Origin: JAQVWU01 sp964628455
GTDB lineage: Bacteria > Bacillota > Clostridia > Oscillospirales > CAG-272
Assembly: GCA_964628455.1 (NCBI GenBank)
Contig: CAZVPD010000004.1
Span: 1 to 57,273, forward strand
Direction of reading: 5' to 3'
Length of the DNA: 57,273 bases
Part shown: one piece after another, positions 1-8,622 of the stretch
How positions within the stretch are numbered: the stretch's first letter is position 1
Layout: each line of letters begins with the position of its first letter
Position numbers and translations under genes: made by a program
The notes under the pieces: generated by a model
Database searches by the model: none
Seen by the model: the letters and a program-made list of their open reading frames with translations, nothing else
What the model was told of the DNA's origin: nothing

Positions 1-682
1 TCCCTTTAAGGTCTCCCATCGTGATCCCGCGGTCAACCACCAGTCCCTCAAGCTGGTGAAACATCGGCGAATGTGTCGCGTCGACCGAATCCGAACGGTA
101 TACGCGCCCGGGTGCGACCATACGGATCGGCGGTTTGGTTTTTTCCATGGTGCGAACCTGCACCGACGAGGTCTGGGAGCGCAGCAGCATATTGTCCGTT
201 ATATAAAAAGTGTCCTGAACATCGCGGGCCGGATGGTTTGCGGGGGTGTTCAGCGCTTCGAAATTATAATAATCGAATTCGACCTCGGGTCCTTCAGAGA
301 TATCAAACCCCATGGAACGGAATATGTCGCACATTTCCGCTTCTATTTTCGCGAGCGGGTGACGGTGGCCGGCCGGCTGCCGTGTGCCCGGCATAGTGAC
401 GTCGATTCGTTCGCTTTTAAGTTTTGCATCAAGCGCGGCCGCTGCGAGTTCCGCGTTCTTTTCTTCGATTTTTTCTTCGATAAAAGCGCGCACTTCGTTT
501 GCCGCCTGCCCGATGACCGGCCTTTCTTCGGTGCTGAGCTGTCCCATACCCCGAAGCACGGCAGTCAGCTCGCCTTTTTTCCCGAGTATTCTGACGCGCA
601 GAGTTTCGAGCTGTTCTCCGGTGTTTAATTTTTCAAGCTCACTTAGAGCAAGCTGCCTGATGATCTCCAGTTTTTCTTTCAT
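1..682 (-). CDS. pheS: Phenylalanyl-tRNA synthetase alpha subunit, 3' end outside the window
   Basis: Charges tRNA-Phe together with the beta subunit PheT, in the cytoplasm. About 227 residues are visible, starting at the ATG at 682 behind an AAAGGA ribosome binding site. The N-terminal coiled-coil region that binds tRNA (about residues 1-85) is followed by the start of the class II catalytic core, with the family sequences HPLAKIEAEMCDIFRSMGF and PGRVYRSDSVDATHSPMFHQ (motif 2 region). The C-terminal part runs off the left edge, and pheT would be expected beyond it. A T-box leader with a Phe specifier codon lies directly upstream, so expression should follow uncharged tRNA-Phe. The assignment is secure; only the truncation by the window edge is odd. 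Confidence 0.96.
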   Translation of the reverse strand, partial: MKEKLEIIRQLALSELEKLNTGEQLETLRVRILGKKGELTAVLRGMGQLSTEERPVIGQAANEVRAFIEEKIEEKNAELAAAALDAKLKSERIDVTMPGTRQPAGHRHPLAKIEAEMCDIFRSMGFDISEGPEVEFDYYNFEALNTPANHPARDVQDTFYITDNMLLRSQTSSVQVRTMEKTKPPIRMVAPGRVYRSDSVDATHSPMFHQLEGLVVDRGITMGDLKG

Positions 683-727
683 TGGGTTTTATCCTTTCGG
701 GTTGATAAAAATAAAAAATATTAAAAT

Positions 728-968
728 AAAAAAAGCCTCTTCATTCCAAAGGACGAAGAAACTCCGCGGTACCACCTTTATTTCTGCATAAGCCGACACT
801 CAGCCGGACGATAACGGTTCCGTGCCGTTCCGGGCTCTGCTGCTGCATTGACCCGGACCGCTCCAAAGCGAAAGGCTGTATTCACCCGCATCAAACCGCT
901 CTCAGCCGCGGCGGTTCTCTCTGTGTGATGTTATAGGCGGTACGCCGACTTTATCCCAGCGTTTGTAT
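728..968 (-). ncRNA. T-box riboswitch (Phe specifier UUC) in the pheS leader
   Basis: On the minus strand the T-box core GGTGGTACCGCG (complement of 765-776) lies just before a terminator hairpin, which ends in a T run at 728-734. The specifier is read as TTC at 872-870, in the context TTC-G-CTTTGGAGC on the 3' side of Stem I. That is Phe, which agrees with the downstream pheS and calibrates how the second T-box at 21 kb is read. Uncharged tRNA-Phe should stabilise the antiterminator and allow pheS transcription. Confidence 0.93.
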
Positions 969-975
969 GGAAATC

Positions 976-1004
976 ATTATATCATATGTTTACGGAATAT
1001 GCAA
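976..1004 (-). promoter_or_regulatory. Sigma-A promoter of the pheS T-box transcript
   Basis: On the minus strand, -35 TTGCAT (999-1004) and -10 TATAAT (976-981) are separated by 17 bp. The inferred start near 968 fits the beginning of the T-box leader. Confidence 0.8.
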
Positions 1005-1021
1005 TAGAAAAATATTTTTTG

Positions 1022-1050
1022 TTGACTTATATAAGCGTCTGCACTATAAT
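1022..1050 (+). promoter_or_regulatory. Sigma-A promoter of the first solute-binding lipoprotein gene
   Basis: -35 TTGACT (1022-1027), 17-bp spacer, -10 TATAAT (1045-1050). It lies back to back with the pheS promoter and about 60 bp before the ATG at 1112. Confidence 0.82.
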
Positions 1051-1111
1051 GAAAACAGTAGATTCGGTTTCTATATCATTCTGTCTCAGACAGTAATAAT
1101 CGGGGGTATTC

Positions 1112-2545
1112 ATGAGAATTCGCGGTATTTTGATTTTATCGTTTTTTTTATTTTTCGGGATCATGCTTTTGGCATGTTCCGACAAAACTCCGGCTGATCT
1201 TCCGGCACAGGAAACCTCGGCAGCCGCGGAAACCGAGGAGCCGGGTCCGCAGCTTACGGACGATCTCCCGGAACTTGATTTCGGCGGCTATCAGTTTATG
1301 ATACTGGCTCCCGATGAATATGCGGGGCTCAGTTTTGTCGCCGAACAGAACGGCGAAGTGTTAAACGATGCCGTTTATGCCAATACCCGGAGAGTTGAAG
1401 AGCGCTTTAATGTCATCTTAACCGAAGAACCGATGGACTTCTGGAAACAGGACAGTCTTGTAAAGTCCTATGTATTGTCGGGGGAAAGCAGCTGTACTGC
1501 TATCACCATGCATGACCGTTACGCCTATGCTGCCGTAACGCAGGGCTATTTTCATCCGATAAGCGATCTGAATTATATCGACCTTACTAAGGAATACTGG
1601 GGCGGTGAGTTTTCCCGTCAGTTTTCCGTTGCCGGCAATCTGTATTTTCCTTTCAGTTCTTTTAATTTCTCGAGCTATAATCAGACGCATACCCTTTATT
1701 TCAACAAAAGGATCGTCGCCGACTTCGGTCTGCCGGACCCTTATAAGACGGTTACCGACGGCGCCTGGACATTTGATGAGTTTGCCGGCATGTGTATAAC
1801 CGTCACTTCGGATGTAAACGGTGACGGGGTTTACGGCGAAGGGGACAGGTTCGGTATGACCACCGTTTCAAAAATGCTGTTTCCTGCTTTCTGGATAGGC
1901 CAGGATGAACTGACTGTCAGAAAAGATGAAAGCGATATCCCCTATTTTGCGCTTCCCGGTAACGAGAAGTTTATTACGATCCTTGAAAACCTTCATTCGC
2001 TTTGCCGGAATGAAAATATATTTTGGAATTGGAACGATCAGTCGGATCCGTTCCTTGAGGGAAACGTGCTGTTTAATGTCTCCATGTTTAAAACAGCGTC
2101 GGCATTAAGAGATATGCCGGATGATTTCGGCATGCTTCCCCTCCCGAAATACGACGCCGAACAGCAGGGCTACCGTTCACGTACTCTCGACTGTATGTTT
2201 ACGATGATACCGGTGACCGTGAACGATATGGACCTGACCGGCTGTATTCTGGAAGGATTATGCAGTTCGGCCTATACATATGTCATACCCGAGTATTATG
2301 AAACCTGCCTGAAAGTAAAATATACGCGGGACGAAGAGTCGGCCGCTGTCATCGACCTGATTTTCAAAGGCCGGACATTCGATATCGGCGAAGTGATATT
2401 CTTCTCCGATATCGGTGACGAGGAATTCAATAAATTGTTCTTAAAGGAATCTCTCGACCTGGCTTCCTTTATAGCTGCGAAAGAGAAAAAGATGACCGCG
2501 AATCTTGAGAAGATGACGGGGATTTTCACGGATAAAACCGAATGA
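1112..2545 (+). CDS. Extracellular solute-binding lipoprotein (ABC sugar-binding type), no permease nearby
   Basis: A 477-residue exported lipoprotein. The signal peptide ends in a lipobox LLAC with Cys22 as the lipidated residue, followed by a Ser/Ala/Glu-rich tether. The mature part opens with a strand reading LDFGGYQFMILAPDEY and then VLNDAVYANTRRVEERFNV. That pattern is shared with the second binding protein of this window (17734-19212) and is typical of clostridial family-1-like solute-binding proteins. A segment DVNGDGVYGEGD resembles a Ca2+-binding loop. The start at 1112 follows GGGGG at good spacing. No permease or ATPase gene is adjacent; a GH4 glycosidase follows after 59 bp and may be co-transcribed, so a glycoside ligand is plausible but inferred. 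Confidence 0.8.
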   Translation: MRIRGILILSFFLFFGIMLLACSDKTPADLPAQETSAAAETEEPGPQLTDDLPELDFGGYQFMILAPDEYAGLSFVAEQNGEVLNDAVYANTRRVEERFNVILTEEPMDFWKQDSLVKSYVLSGESSCTAITMHDRYAYAAVTQGYFHPISDLNYIDLTKEYWGGEFSRQFSVAGNLYFPFSSFNFSSYNQTHTLYFNKRIVADFGLPDPYKTVTDGAWTFDEFAGMCITVTSDVNGDGVYGEGDRFGMTTVSKMLFPAFWIGQDELTVRKDESDIPYFALPGNEKFITILENLHSLCRNENIFWNWNDQSDPFLEGNVLFNVSMFKTASALRDMPDDFGMLPLPKYDAEQQGYRSRTLDCMFTMIPVTVNDMDLTGCILEGLCSSAYTYVIPEYYETCLKVKYTRDEESAAVIDLIFKGRTFDIGEVIFFSDIGDEEFNKLFLKESLDLASFIAAKEKKMTANLEKMTGIFTDKTE

Positions 2546-2604
2546 TCTTTATTTATATTATAAAATAATTGCCTGAATAATATTGACAATCCGGGAGAGA
2601 ACGA

Positions 2605-3931
2605 ATGAGTAAAATAACTTTTATGGGTGCGGGCAGTACGGTTTTCGCAAAGAACGTCCTCGGTGATGTGATGCTGACACCGGCGCTGCGGGATTTTGAA
2701 ATAGCGCTTTATGATATCGATCCCGAAAGACTGAATGAATCGGATACCATGATTTGCGCGCTCAACAGGAACATAAACGGGGGACGCGCCGTTGTTTCGA
2801 AATATCTCGGTGCAGAAAACAGGCGTGACGCGCTCAGAGATGCAGACTTTGTCGTCAACGCCATCCAGGTCGGGGGATATGATCCCTGTACCATTTTGGA
2901 TTTTGAAATTCCGAAAAAATACGGTCTGCGGCAGACCATTGCGGATACACTCGGGATCGGCGGGATATTCCGCGCGCTGCGGACCATTCCGGTCATGGCA
3001 GATTTCGCGGAGGATATGGCTGCCGTGTGCCCCCGGGCCTGGTTTCTGAATTATACGAACCCGATGGCTATGCTGACCGGATACATGCAGCGCTATACCG
3101 GTGTGAAGACGGTAGGTCTGTGCCATTCGGTTCAGTGGTGCACGTATCCTCTGCTGCGGAACCTGCAGATAGAGTATAAGGCTCCGTTTACCGAACGTAT
3201 CGCGGGCATCAACCACATGGGATGGCTCCTTGAAGTATATGATGCGGACGGAAACGATCTGTATCCGCAGATCAGAAAACGTGCGGCGGAAAAACTCGGC
3301 GACCCGAATGAAAAAAACGATCTTATACGCTACGAATACATCCGGCGTCTCGGATATTACTGCACCGAATCGAGCGAGCATAATGCCGAATACAACAGCT
3401 TCTTTATAAAGAATAAATACCCGGAACTCATTGAACGGTATAATATCCCGCTCGATGAATACCCGAGACGCTGTGTCAGTCAGATCGCATCCTGGAAAAA
3501 CGACCGCAAAAATTATGTCGGAGGAAAAGTCGGGCACGAACGCACGCAGGAATATGCCTCTTATATTATGGAGGCAATCGTCACCGATGTGCCGTATAAG
3601 ATAGGCGGCAATGTTATAAACACGGGGCTGATAGAGAATCTTCCGCGTGAGGCCTGCGTCGAGGTTGCCTGCCTTGTCAATCGTTTCGGCGTACAGCCTG
3701 TCATCCAGGGTTNNNNNNNNNNTCCCCCTTCAATGCGCCGCCATGAATATACTGAACATCAATGTCCAGCTTCTCACGGTGGAAGCGGCCGTGACGAAGA
3801 AGCGCGACACCGTTTATCAGGCGGCAATGCTTGATCCGCATACCTCCGCCGAACTGTCGGTCGATGATATCGCAGCCATGTGCGATGAACTGCTTGAAGC
3901 GGAGAAAGCATGGCTGCCGGAATACAGATAA
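2605..3931 (+). CDS. GH4 family glycosidase (alpha-galactosidase/6-phospho-glycosidase type), split by an assembly gap
   Basis: NAD- and metal-dependent glycoside hydrolase of family 4, cytoplasmic, probably releasing galactose or a related sugar from imported glycosides. The N-terminal Rossmann motif is KITFMGAGSTVFAKNVLGDV. The family core follows, with LNYTNPMAMLTG, the cofactor-region segment GLCHSVQWC, and GINHMGW. A run of 10 N at 3713-3722 interrupts the gene. The reading frame resumes one frame over with PLQCAAMNILNINVQLLTVEA, which is the conserved GH4 C-terminal region, and ends at 3931. The apparent frameshift is therefore best explained by a wrong gap length. The start at 2605 has GGGAGAG upstream. 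MelA-like alpha-galactosidase is the likeliest member, but substrate cannot be fixed from sequence alone. Confidence 0.88.
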
Positions 3932-3952
3932 TCATATTACAGGAAAATCTCC

Positions 3953-3983
3953 GGCATATTCCGCCTGACAAGCGGGATATGCC
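3953..3983 (+). terminator. Hairpin terminator after the GH4 gene
   Basis: GGCATATTCCGC pairs with GCGGGATATGCC (one G-U pair) around a 7-nt loop, followed by CCCTTTCTGTTT. Confidence 0.65.
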
Positions 3984-4045
3984 CCTTTCTGTTTACGCAG
4001 CCCTGAAAATGGGATGAAGGAATTTATATCGTAAAATTCATATTA

Positions 4046-4080
4046 AATTCATGCGGATTTAATACGGAGCGGCATGAATT
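4046..4080 (+). promoter_or_regulatory. Inverted repeat, possible operator of the ABC exporter
   Basis: A perfect 9-bp inverted repeat, AATTCATGC (4046-4054) and GCATGAATT (4072-4080), has a 17-bp spacer and ends four bases before an extended -10 element. The position suits a repressor or activator site. No regulator gene is adjacent. Confidence 0.4.
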
Positions 4081-4081
4081 C

Positions 4082-4090
4082 TGGTATAAT
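4082..4090 (+). promoter_or_regulatory. Extended -10 promoter of the ABC exporter operon
   Basis: TGG-TATAAT at 4082-4090, with no good -35. Transcription would start near 4097, which argues against translation starting at the TTG there. Confidence 0.55.
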
Positions 4091-4159
4091 TTTCTGTTGG
4101 CGATTTTATTCTTCATGGAAAACATTATCCCGTTTATTTCTGACGAAAGCAGATTTGTT

Positions 4160-5926
4160 ATGATTAAAATTTTCAGGTATTTAAATTTCAAAGAGTGGAT
4201 ATTTATATTTATCGGGTTCCTATTGATTATAGTGCAGGTTTGGCTTGACTTGAAACTGCCCGATTATATGTCTGAAATAACCATGTATATTCAGACGCCC
4301 GGCGGTAACGCGGGCCGGATTCTGAAAGCCGGCGGATATATGCTTTTATGCTCGTTCGGAAGCATCTCTTCCGCCGTTGCAGTGGGCTTTTTTGCGTCGA
4401 GGATCGCGGCTTCCTTTGCAAGAAGAATCCGTTCCCTTCTGTTCGGCAAGGTGGAATCTTTTTCAATGACGGAAATCAATCGTTTTTCCATAGCAAGCCT
4501 GATAACCCGCTCGACGAATGACGTGACACAGGTGCAGATGATTATTTCCATGGGGATGCAGGTGATCATCAAGGCGCCGATCGTTGCGGTATGGGCAATC
4601 TTGAAAATTTTCGGAAAAAGCCGGCAGTGGACTGCATTGACCGCCGCAGCCGTTGCCGCGCTGATGGTTATGGTCACGGTCATCATCCTCTTTGCCGTTC
4701 CGAAATTCAAAATCATTCAGAAACTGACCGATAATTTAAACGGTGTGACAAGAGAAAATCTGACGGGGATCCGCGTAGTGCGCGCGTATAATGCGGAGGA
4801 TTATCAGGAAGCGAAGTTCGAAAAAGCAAATAAAGAACTGATCGACACCAATCTTTTTACAAGCAGGATCATGGCCGTCATGATGCCGGGTATGGGGCTG
4901 ATCATGAACGGAATCAGTCTGGGAATCTACTGGATCGGAGCTTATCTGATTGACCGGGCTGATATGATGAATAAAATGGGTCTTTTCAGTGACATGGTCG
5001 TCTTTTCGGCTTATGCTATGCAGGTTCTTATGGCGTTTATGATGATGACGTTTATTTTTATACTACTACCGAGAGCGTCGGTTTCCGCCGGGCGTATCAA
5101 TGAGGTGCTGGATACTCCCGCAAGTATACGCGACGGAACCATCAGCGGTTTCTCTTCTCCGATTAAAGGAGAAGTCGAATTCCGCAATGTCAGCTTCAAA
5201 TATCCGGGCGCTTCGGAATATGTGCTGGAAAACATCAGTTTTACCGCACATGACGGCGAAACCGTCGCTTTTATCGGATCAACGGGAAGCGGTAAAAGTA
5301 CTCTTATCCATCTGATACCGAGGTTTTACGATGTAACCGAAGGTGAGATTCTTGTTGACGGGATAAACGTAAAAAATTATAAACAAAAGGAATTACGCAA
5401 TAAAATCGGATATGTCCCGCAGAAAGCGGTGTTGTTCGGCGGAACCGTTGCGTCGAATGTTACATACGGTGCAGCTGCCGGCGATATGCGTGATTATGAT
5501 GAAAAGGTCAGACGTGCGGTCCATGCGTCGCAAAGCGGTGACTTTGTGGAATCTCTGGATAAACAATATCAAAGCGCGGTAGCTCAGGGCGGTTCCAATT
5601 TTTCGGGCGGTCAGAAACAACGGCTTTCGATTGCCAGGGCTGTTTTCAGAAACCCCCAAATATACATTTTCGATGACGCCTTTTCCGCACTGGACTATAA
5701 AACCGACCGCAAGCTTCGTTCGGTTCTGAAAAAAGAAGAACCGAAGAAAACAAGCCTGATCGTCGCGCAGCGGATCGGAACGATCATGGACGCGGATAAA
5801 ATCATTGTGCTGGAAAAAGGTAAAATGGTCGGTTACGGCACGCATGCCGGGTTACTGAACAGCTGTTCGGTTTACAGGGAAATTGCATATTCGCAATTGT
5901 CTGCAGAGGAGTTAAAAAATGCATAA
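4160..5926 (+). CDS. Heterodimeric ABC exporter, subunit A (degenerate ATPase site)
   Basis: Half-transporter with about six transmembrane segments in residues 1-310 and a nucleotide-binding domain after about residue 340. The domain has Walker A GSTGSGKST, signature NFSGGQKQR, and Walker B IYIFDDAFSALD. The residue after the Walker B Asp is Asp instead of the catalytic Glu. In asymmetric exporters such as BmrCD, LmrCD or TM287/288 this marks the subunit carrying the non-hydrolysing site. Its signature motif is canonical and would complete the active site of the partner encoded next, which overlaps by 8 bp. The start MIKIFRYLNF at 4160 is preferred: upstream in-frame TTG (4097) and ATG (4115) lie at or next to the predicted transcript start and lack a ribosome binding site. 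Substrate unknown; multidrug or peptide export is the family norm. Confidence 0.88.
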   Translation: MIKIFRYLNFKEWIFIFIGFLLIIVQVWLDLKLPDYMSEITMYIQTPGGNAGRILKAGGYMLLCSFGSISSAVAVGFFASRIAASFARRIRSLLFGKVESFSMTEINRFSIASLITRSTNDVTQVQMIISMGMQVIIKAPIVAVWAILKIFGKSRQWTALTAAAVAALMVMVTVIILFAVPKFKIIQKLTDNLNGVTRENLTGIRVVRAYNAEDYQEAKFEKANKELIDTNLFTSRIMAVMMPGMGLIMNGISLGIYWIGAYLIDRADMMNKMGLFSDMVVFSAYAMQVLMAFMMMTFIFILLPRASVSAGRINEVLDTPASIRDGTISGFSSPIKGEVEFRNVSFKYPGASEYVLENISFTAHDGETVAFIGSTGSGKSTLIHLIPRFYDVTEGEILVDGINVKNYKQKELRNKIGYVPQKAVLFGGTVASNVTYGAAAGDMRDYDEKVRRAVHASQSGDFVESLDKQYQSAVAQGGSNFSGGQKQRLSIARAVFRNPQIYIFDDAFSALDYKTDRKLRSVLKKEEPKKTSLIVAQRIGTIMDADKIIVLEKGKMVGYGTHAGLLNSCSVYREIAYSQLSAEELKNA

Positions 5927-7754
5927 TGAAAGCCGGAGCAAGACTCCTGCGCACAGGCCGATGGGCGGTCCCATGGGAGGACATATGGGGACCGGCGAAA
6001 AGGCCAGGGATTTCAAAAAGACCTGGATCCGACTGATCATCTATATGCGGTCCTATCTCCCTTTTGTCATTACGGCGATTTTATTCGCTGCTGCCGGCAC
6101 TTCTGTTACCATCATGGGACCGGACCGGCTCCGCAAGATAACCGATCTTGTCGTAGGCGGGATAATGACCGGCATTGACCTGAAAGCCGTGTCCGGGATC
6201 GGGTTTACCCTGACGGTATTATTCGGACTGAGTGCCGTGATATCTTATTTTCAGGGTTTTATTATGGCAACCGTTACGCAGAAAATATCAAAAAAAATGC
6301 GTTCCGAGATTTCCGAAAAAATCAACAGGCTGCCGCTCAAATATTTCGATTCCGTAAGTTACGGCAATATCCTATCACGCGTTACAAACGATGTCGATAC
6401 GATAGGGCATATGATGAATCAGAGCGTGGGGACCCTGGTTTCTTCCGTGACTATGTTTGCGGGTTCTCTGATGATGATGCTGATTACAAACGCCGTGATG
6501 GCTTTTATCGCAGTAGGTGCTTCTTTGATCGGTTTTGTTTTCATGATGCTGATTATAAAAAACTCGCAGAAGTATTTTATAGATCAACAGAGGGAACTCG
6601 GAGCGATCAACGGTCATGTCGAGGAAATTTATTCGGGGCACATCATCGTCAAGGCCTTTGGCGGAGAAGCCGAAGCTATGGAAAAATTCGAAGCCATCAA
6701 CCGAAAATTATATGAAAGCGCCTGGAAATCGCAGTTTTTCTCCGGTCTGATGATGCCTGTCATGTCTTTTATAGGGAATTTCGGTTATGTCGCCGTATGC
6801 GTTGTCGGCGGAGTCATGGCGTTTAACGGGGATATTACATTCGGAGTGATTGTCGCTTTTATGGTTTATGTCAGACTTTTTACCCAGCCCCTTTCTCAGA
6901 TTGCTCAAGCTGCCGCAGGTCTGCAGTCAACGGCGGCAGCGGGTGAACGTGTATTCGAGTTTTTAAGCGAACCGGAACTTGAAGACGAAAGTGATAAAAC
7001 TCTCTTTCTGGAAAACGTAAAAGGCGATGTCGAATTCAGGCATGTCAGATTCGGCTATGTCAAAGACAGGATGATCATAAAGGATTTTTCCGCTCATGCT
7101 TACAGCGGTCAGAAAATCGCAGTCGTCGGCCCTACCGGTGCCGGAAAAACGACCCTTGTGAATTTGCTGATGCGTTTCTATGAAACGGACGGCGGTGACA
7201 TACTGATCGACGGCATACCTGTAAATAAGCTCACGAGAAAAAATGTGCATCGTCTTTTCTGCATGGTTCTGCAGGACACCTGGCTGTTTGAAGGCACGAT
7301 CAGGGAAAACATCATATACAGCAAAAAAGATGTCACGGATGAGACGGTAACATCCGCCTGCAAAGCGGTCGGTATCGACCACTTCATACGGACGCTTCCC
7401 GGAGGATATGAAACTGTGCTGGATGAGAAAATCGCTATATCCGCGGGGCAAAAACAGTTGATAACCATAGCAAGAGCCGTTGTTCAGAATGCCCCTCTGC
7501 TGATTCTGGATGAAGCGACAAGTTCGGTCGACACACGGACCGAAATATTGATTCAGCAGGCTATGGATAAACTGATGGCGGGACGCACCTCTTTTATCAT
7601 AGCGCACAGGCTTTCAACTGTCAGGAACGCGGACCTCATCCTTGTTATGAATGAAGGCGATATTGTTGAAAGCGGTAAACATGAGGATTTGCTTGCCGCA
7701 AACGGATTTTACGCGGAACTTTACAACAGCCAGTTCGAAAAGATATCGTCATAG
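5919..7754 (+). CDS. Heterodimeric ABC exporter, subunit B (catalytic ATPase site)
   Basis: 611 residues. A Met/Gly/His/Pro-rich cytoplasmic N-terminus (HRPMGGPMGGHMG) precedes six transmembrane segments and a nucleotide-binding domain with Walker A GPTGAGKTT and Walker B LLILDEATSSVD with the catalytic Glu intact. Its own signature is altered to ISAGQKQL. Together with the DD Walker B of the upstream subunit this gives one competent and one degenerate ATP site, the hallmark of asymmetric heterodimers. Translation is coupled: the ATG lies inside the end of the upstream gene, with GAGGAG seven bases before it. Short Gly/Met-rich N-termini are common in clostridial homologues, so no metal-binding role is claimed. 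Confidence 0.9.
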   Translation: MHNESRSKTPAHRPMGGPMGGHMGTGEKARDFKKTWIRLIIYMRSYLPFVITAILFAAAGTSVTIMGPDRLRKITDLVVGGIMTGIDLKAVSGIGFTLTVLFGLSAVISYFQGFIMATVTQKISKKMRSEISEKINRLPLKYFDSVSYGNILSRVTNDVDTIGHMMNQSVGTLVSSVTMFAGSLMMMLITNAVMAFIAVGASLIGFVFMMLIIKNSQKYFIDQQRELGAINGHVEEIYSGHIIVKAFGGEAEAMEKFEAINRKLYESAWKSQFFSGLMMPVMSFIGNFGYVAVCVVGGVMAFNGDITFGVIVAFMVYVRLFTQPLSQIAQAAAGLQSTAAAGERVFEFLSEPELEDESDKTLFLENVKGDVEFRHVRFGYVKDRMIIKDFSAHAYSGQKIAVVGPTGAGKTTLVNLLMRFYETDGGDILIDGIPVNKLTRKNVHRLFCMVLQDTWLFEGTIRENIIYSKKDVTDETVTSACKAVGIDHFIRTLPGGYETVLDEKIAISAGQKQLITIARAVVQNAPLLILDEATSSVDTRTEILIQQAMDKLMAGRTSFIIAHRLSTVRNADLILVMNEGDIVESGKHEDLLAANGFYAELYNSQFEKISS

Positions 7755-7771
7755 ATAAATCAATGGAAATA

Positions 7772-7829
7772 TTATAAACAGGGACTATGCGGCAGCCGGA
7801 TCCGGCTGCCGCATAGTCCCTGTTTATAA
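7772..7829. terminator. 58-bp perfect palindrome, probable bidirectional terminator
   Basis: Two 29-nt arms (7772-7800 and 7801-7829) are exact reverse complements with no intervening bases, centred on GGATCC. It sits between the convergent ABC exporter and hydrolase genes. Each side is AT-rich but has no strong T run. As RNA it would form a very stable GC-rich hairpin on either strand. Confidence 0.75.
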
Positions 7830-7841
7830 ATATACGGACGT

Positions 7842-8618
7842 TTAAAAATGATACATCAGAAGCCAGTTATGCAGCAGTGTCGTCCACTGTGCGGCATTTG
7901 CGTTGTTTTCGGCAAGGCCCAATCCGTGAACGCCATACGGAAAGATATGGAGTTCGGTCGGTATGTTCTTTTCTTTAAGTGCTGCCGTCAGGTCAAGGCT
8001 GTTGCGTATGTGAACGCCCCCGTCCTCGAAGGTGTGCCATATGAATATCGGCGGCATATCTTCACGGACCGAAAGTTCTCCCGACAGTTTATCGGTAAGT
8101 CCGGGATCCGGATCTTTACCCAGCAGATTTTCTTTTGTTCCGCCGTGGCCGTATTTTTTCAGTGAAACGACCGGATAACACAATATTCCCGCATCCGGCC
8201 GTGAGGAAACGGCATCGATTTCATCGCCCTCTTTGCCGTAATCGAAATGTTCGACTGCCGTAACGGCAAGGTGTCCACCGGCGGAAAAACCGAGTATTCC
8301 GATTTTTTCCGGGTCGATATGAAACTCGTCCGCGTGATATCGCACATAACGGACGGCGCGCGTGACGTCTTCAAGCATGACCGGATGCCTGTAGGGAGCA
8401 ACGCGGTAGTTTAAAACAAACGAATGAATACCCGCTTTGTTGATCATTTTCGATATGGGTTCGCCTTCATGCGGCGCGCGTCCGCCATAACCTCCGCCCG
8501 GCGCCACTATGACGCATCCCCGTCTTTCGCTGCCGGCCGGATAAAGAGTCAGTGTCGGTTCGGACTGACCGAAATCGGGATTATAATACGGCGTTCCGTT
8601 TTCCCATAGTTTATACAT
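7842..8618 (-). CDS. Alpha/beta hydrolase (acetyl-esterase-like)
   Basis: 258-residue cytoplasmic hydrolase without a signal peptide. It has an oxyanion-hole segment VAPGGGYGGRAPHEGEP, the nucleophile elbow GFSAGG (Ser112), a late Asp in HTFEDGG, and a catalytic His in FPYGVHGLG. This is the pattern of the BD-FAE/acetyl-xylan-esterase-like branch of alpha/beta hydrolases, which deacetylate oligosaccharides or sugars. It starts four bases after tcdA and so is likely the last gene of that operon. The link with tcdA need not be functional. The exact substrate is not known. Confidence 0.82.
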   Translation of the reverse strand: MYKLWENGTPYYNPDFGQSEPTLTLYPAGSERRGCVIVAPGGGYGGRAPHEGEPISKMINKAGIHSFVLNYRVAPYRHPVMLEDVTRAVRYVRYHADEFHIDPEKIGILGFSAGGHLAVTAVEHFDYGKEGDEIDAVSSRPDAGILCYPVVSLKKYGHGGTKENLLGKDPDPGLTDKLSGELSVREDMPPIFIWHTFEDGGVHIRNSLDLTAALKEKNIPTELHIFPYGVHGLGLAENNANAAQWTTLLHNWLLMYHF

Positions 8619-8622
8619 ATTC

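Noticed and set aside
2296..3537. Long open frame of 413 codons on the minus strand across the first binding-protein and GH4 genes
   Set aside because: No family features, no ribosome binding site, and it lies opposite well-supported genes. Other long antisense frames, such as 34015-34911 (-) opposite ilvD and 10298-11221 (+) opposite the helicase gene, were dropped for the same reason.
3713..3722. Apparent frameshift in the GH4 gene
   Set aside because: The frame changes at a run of exactly 10 N, and conserved GH4 sequence continues on both sides. The gap length is a placeholder, not a mutation.
5919..6000. Met/His/Gly-rich N-terminus of ABC subunit B as a metal sensor
   Set aside because: Similar low-complexity N-termini are frequent in clostridial half-transporters, and there are no Cys or ordered His pairs.
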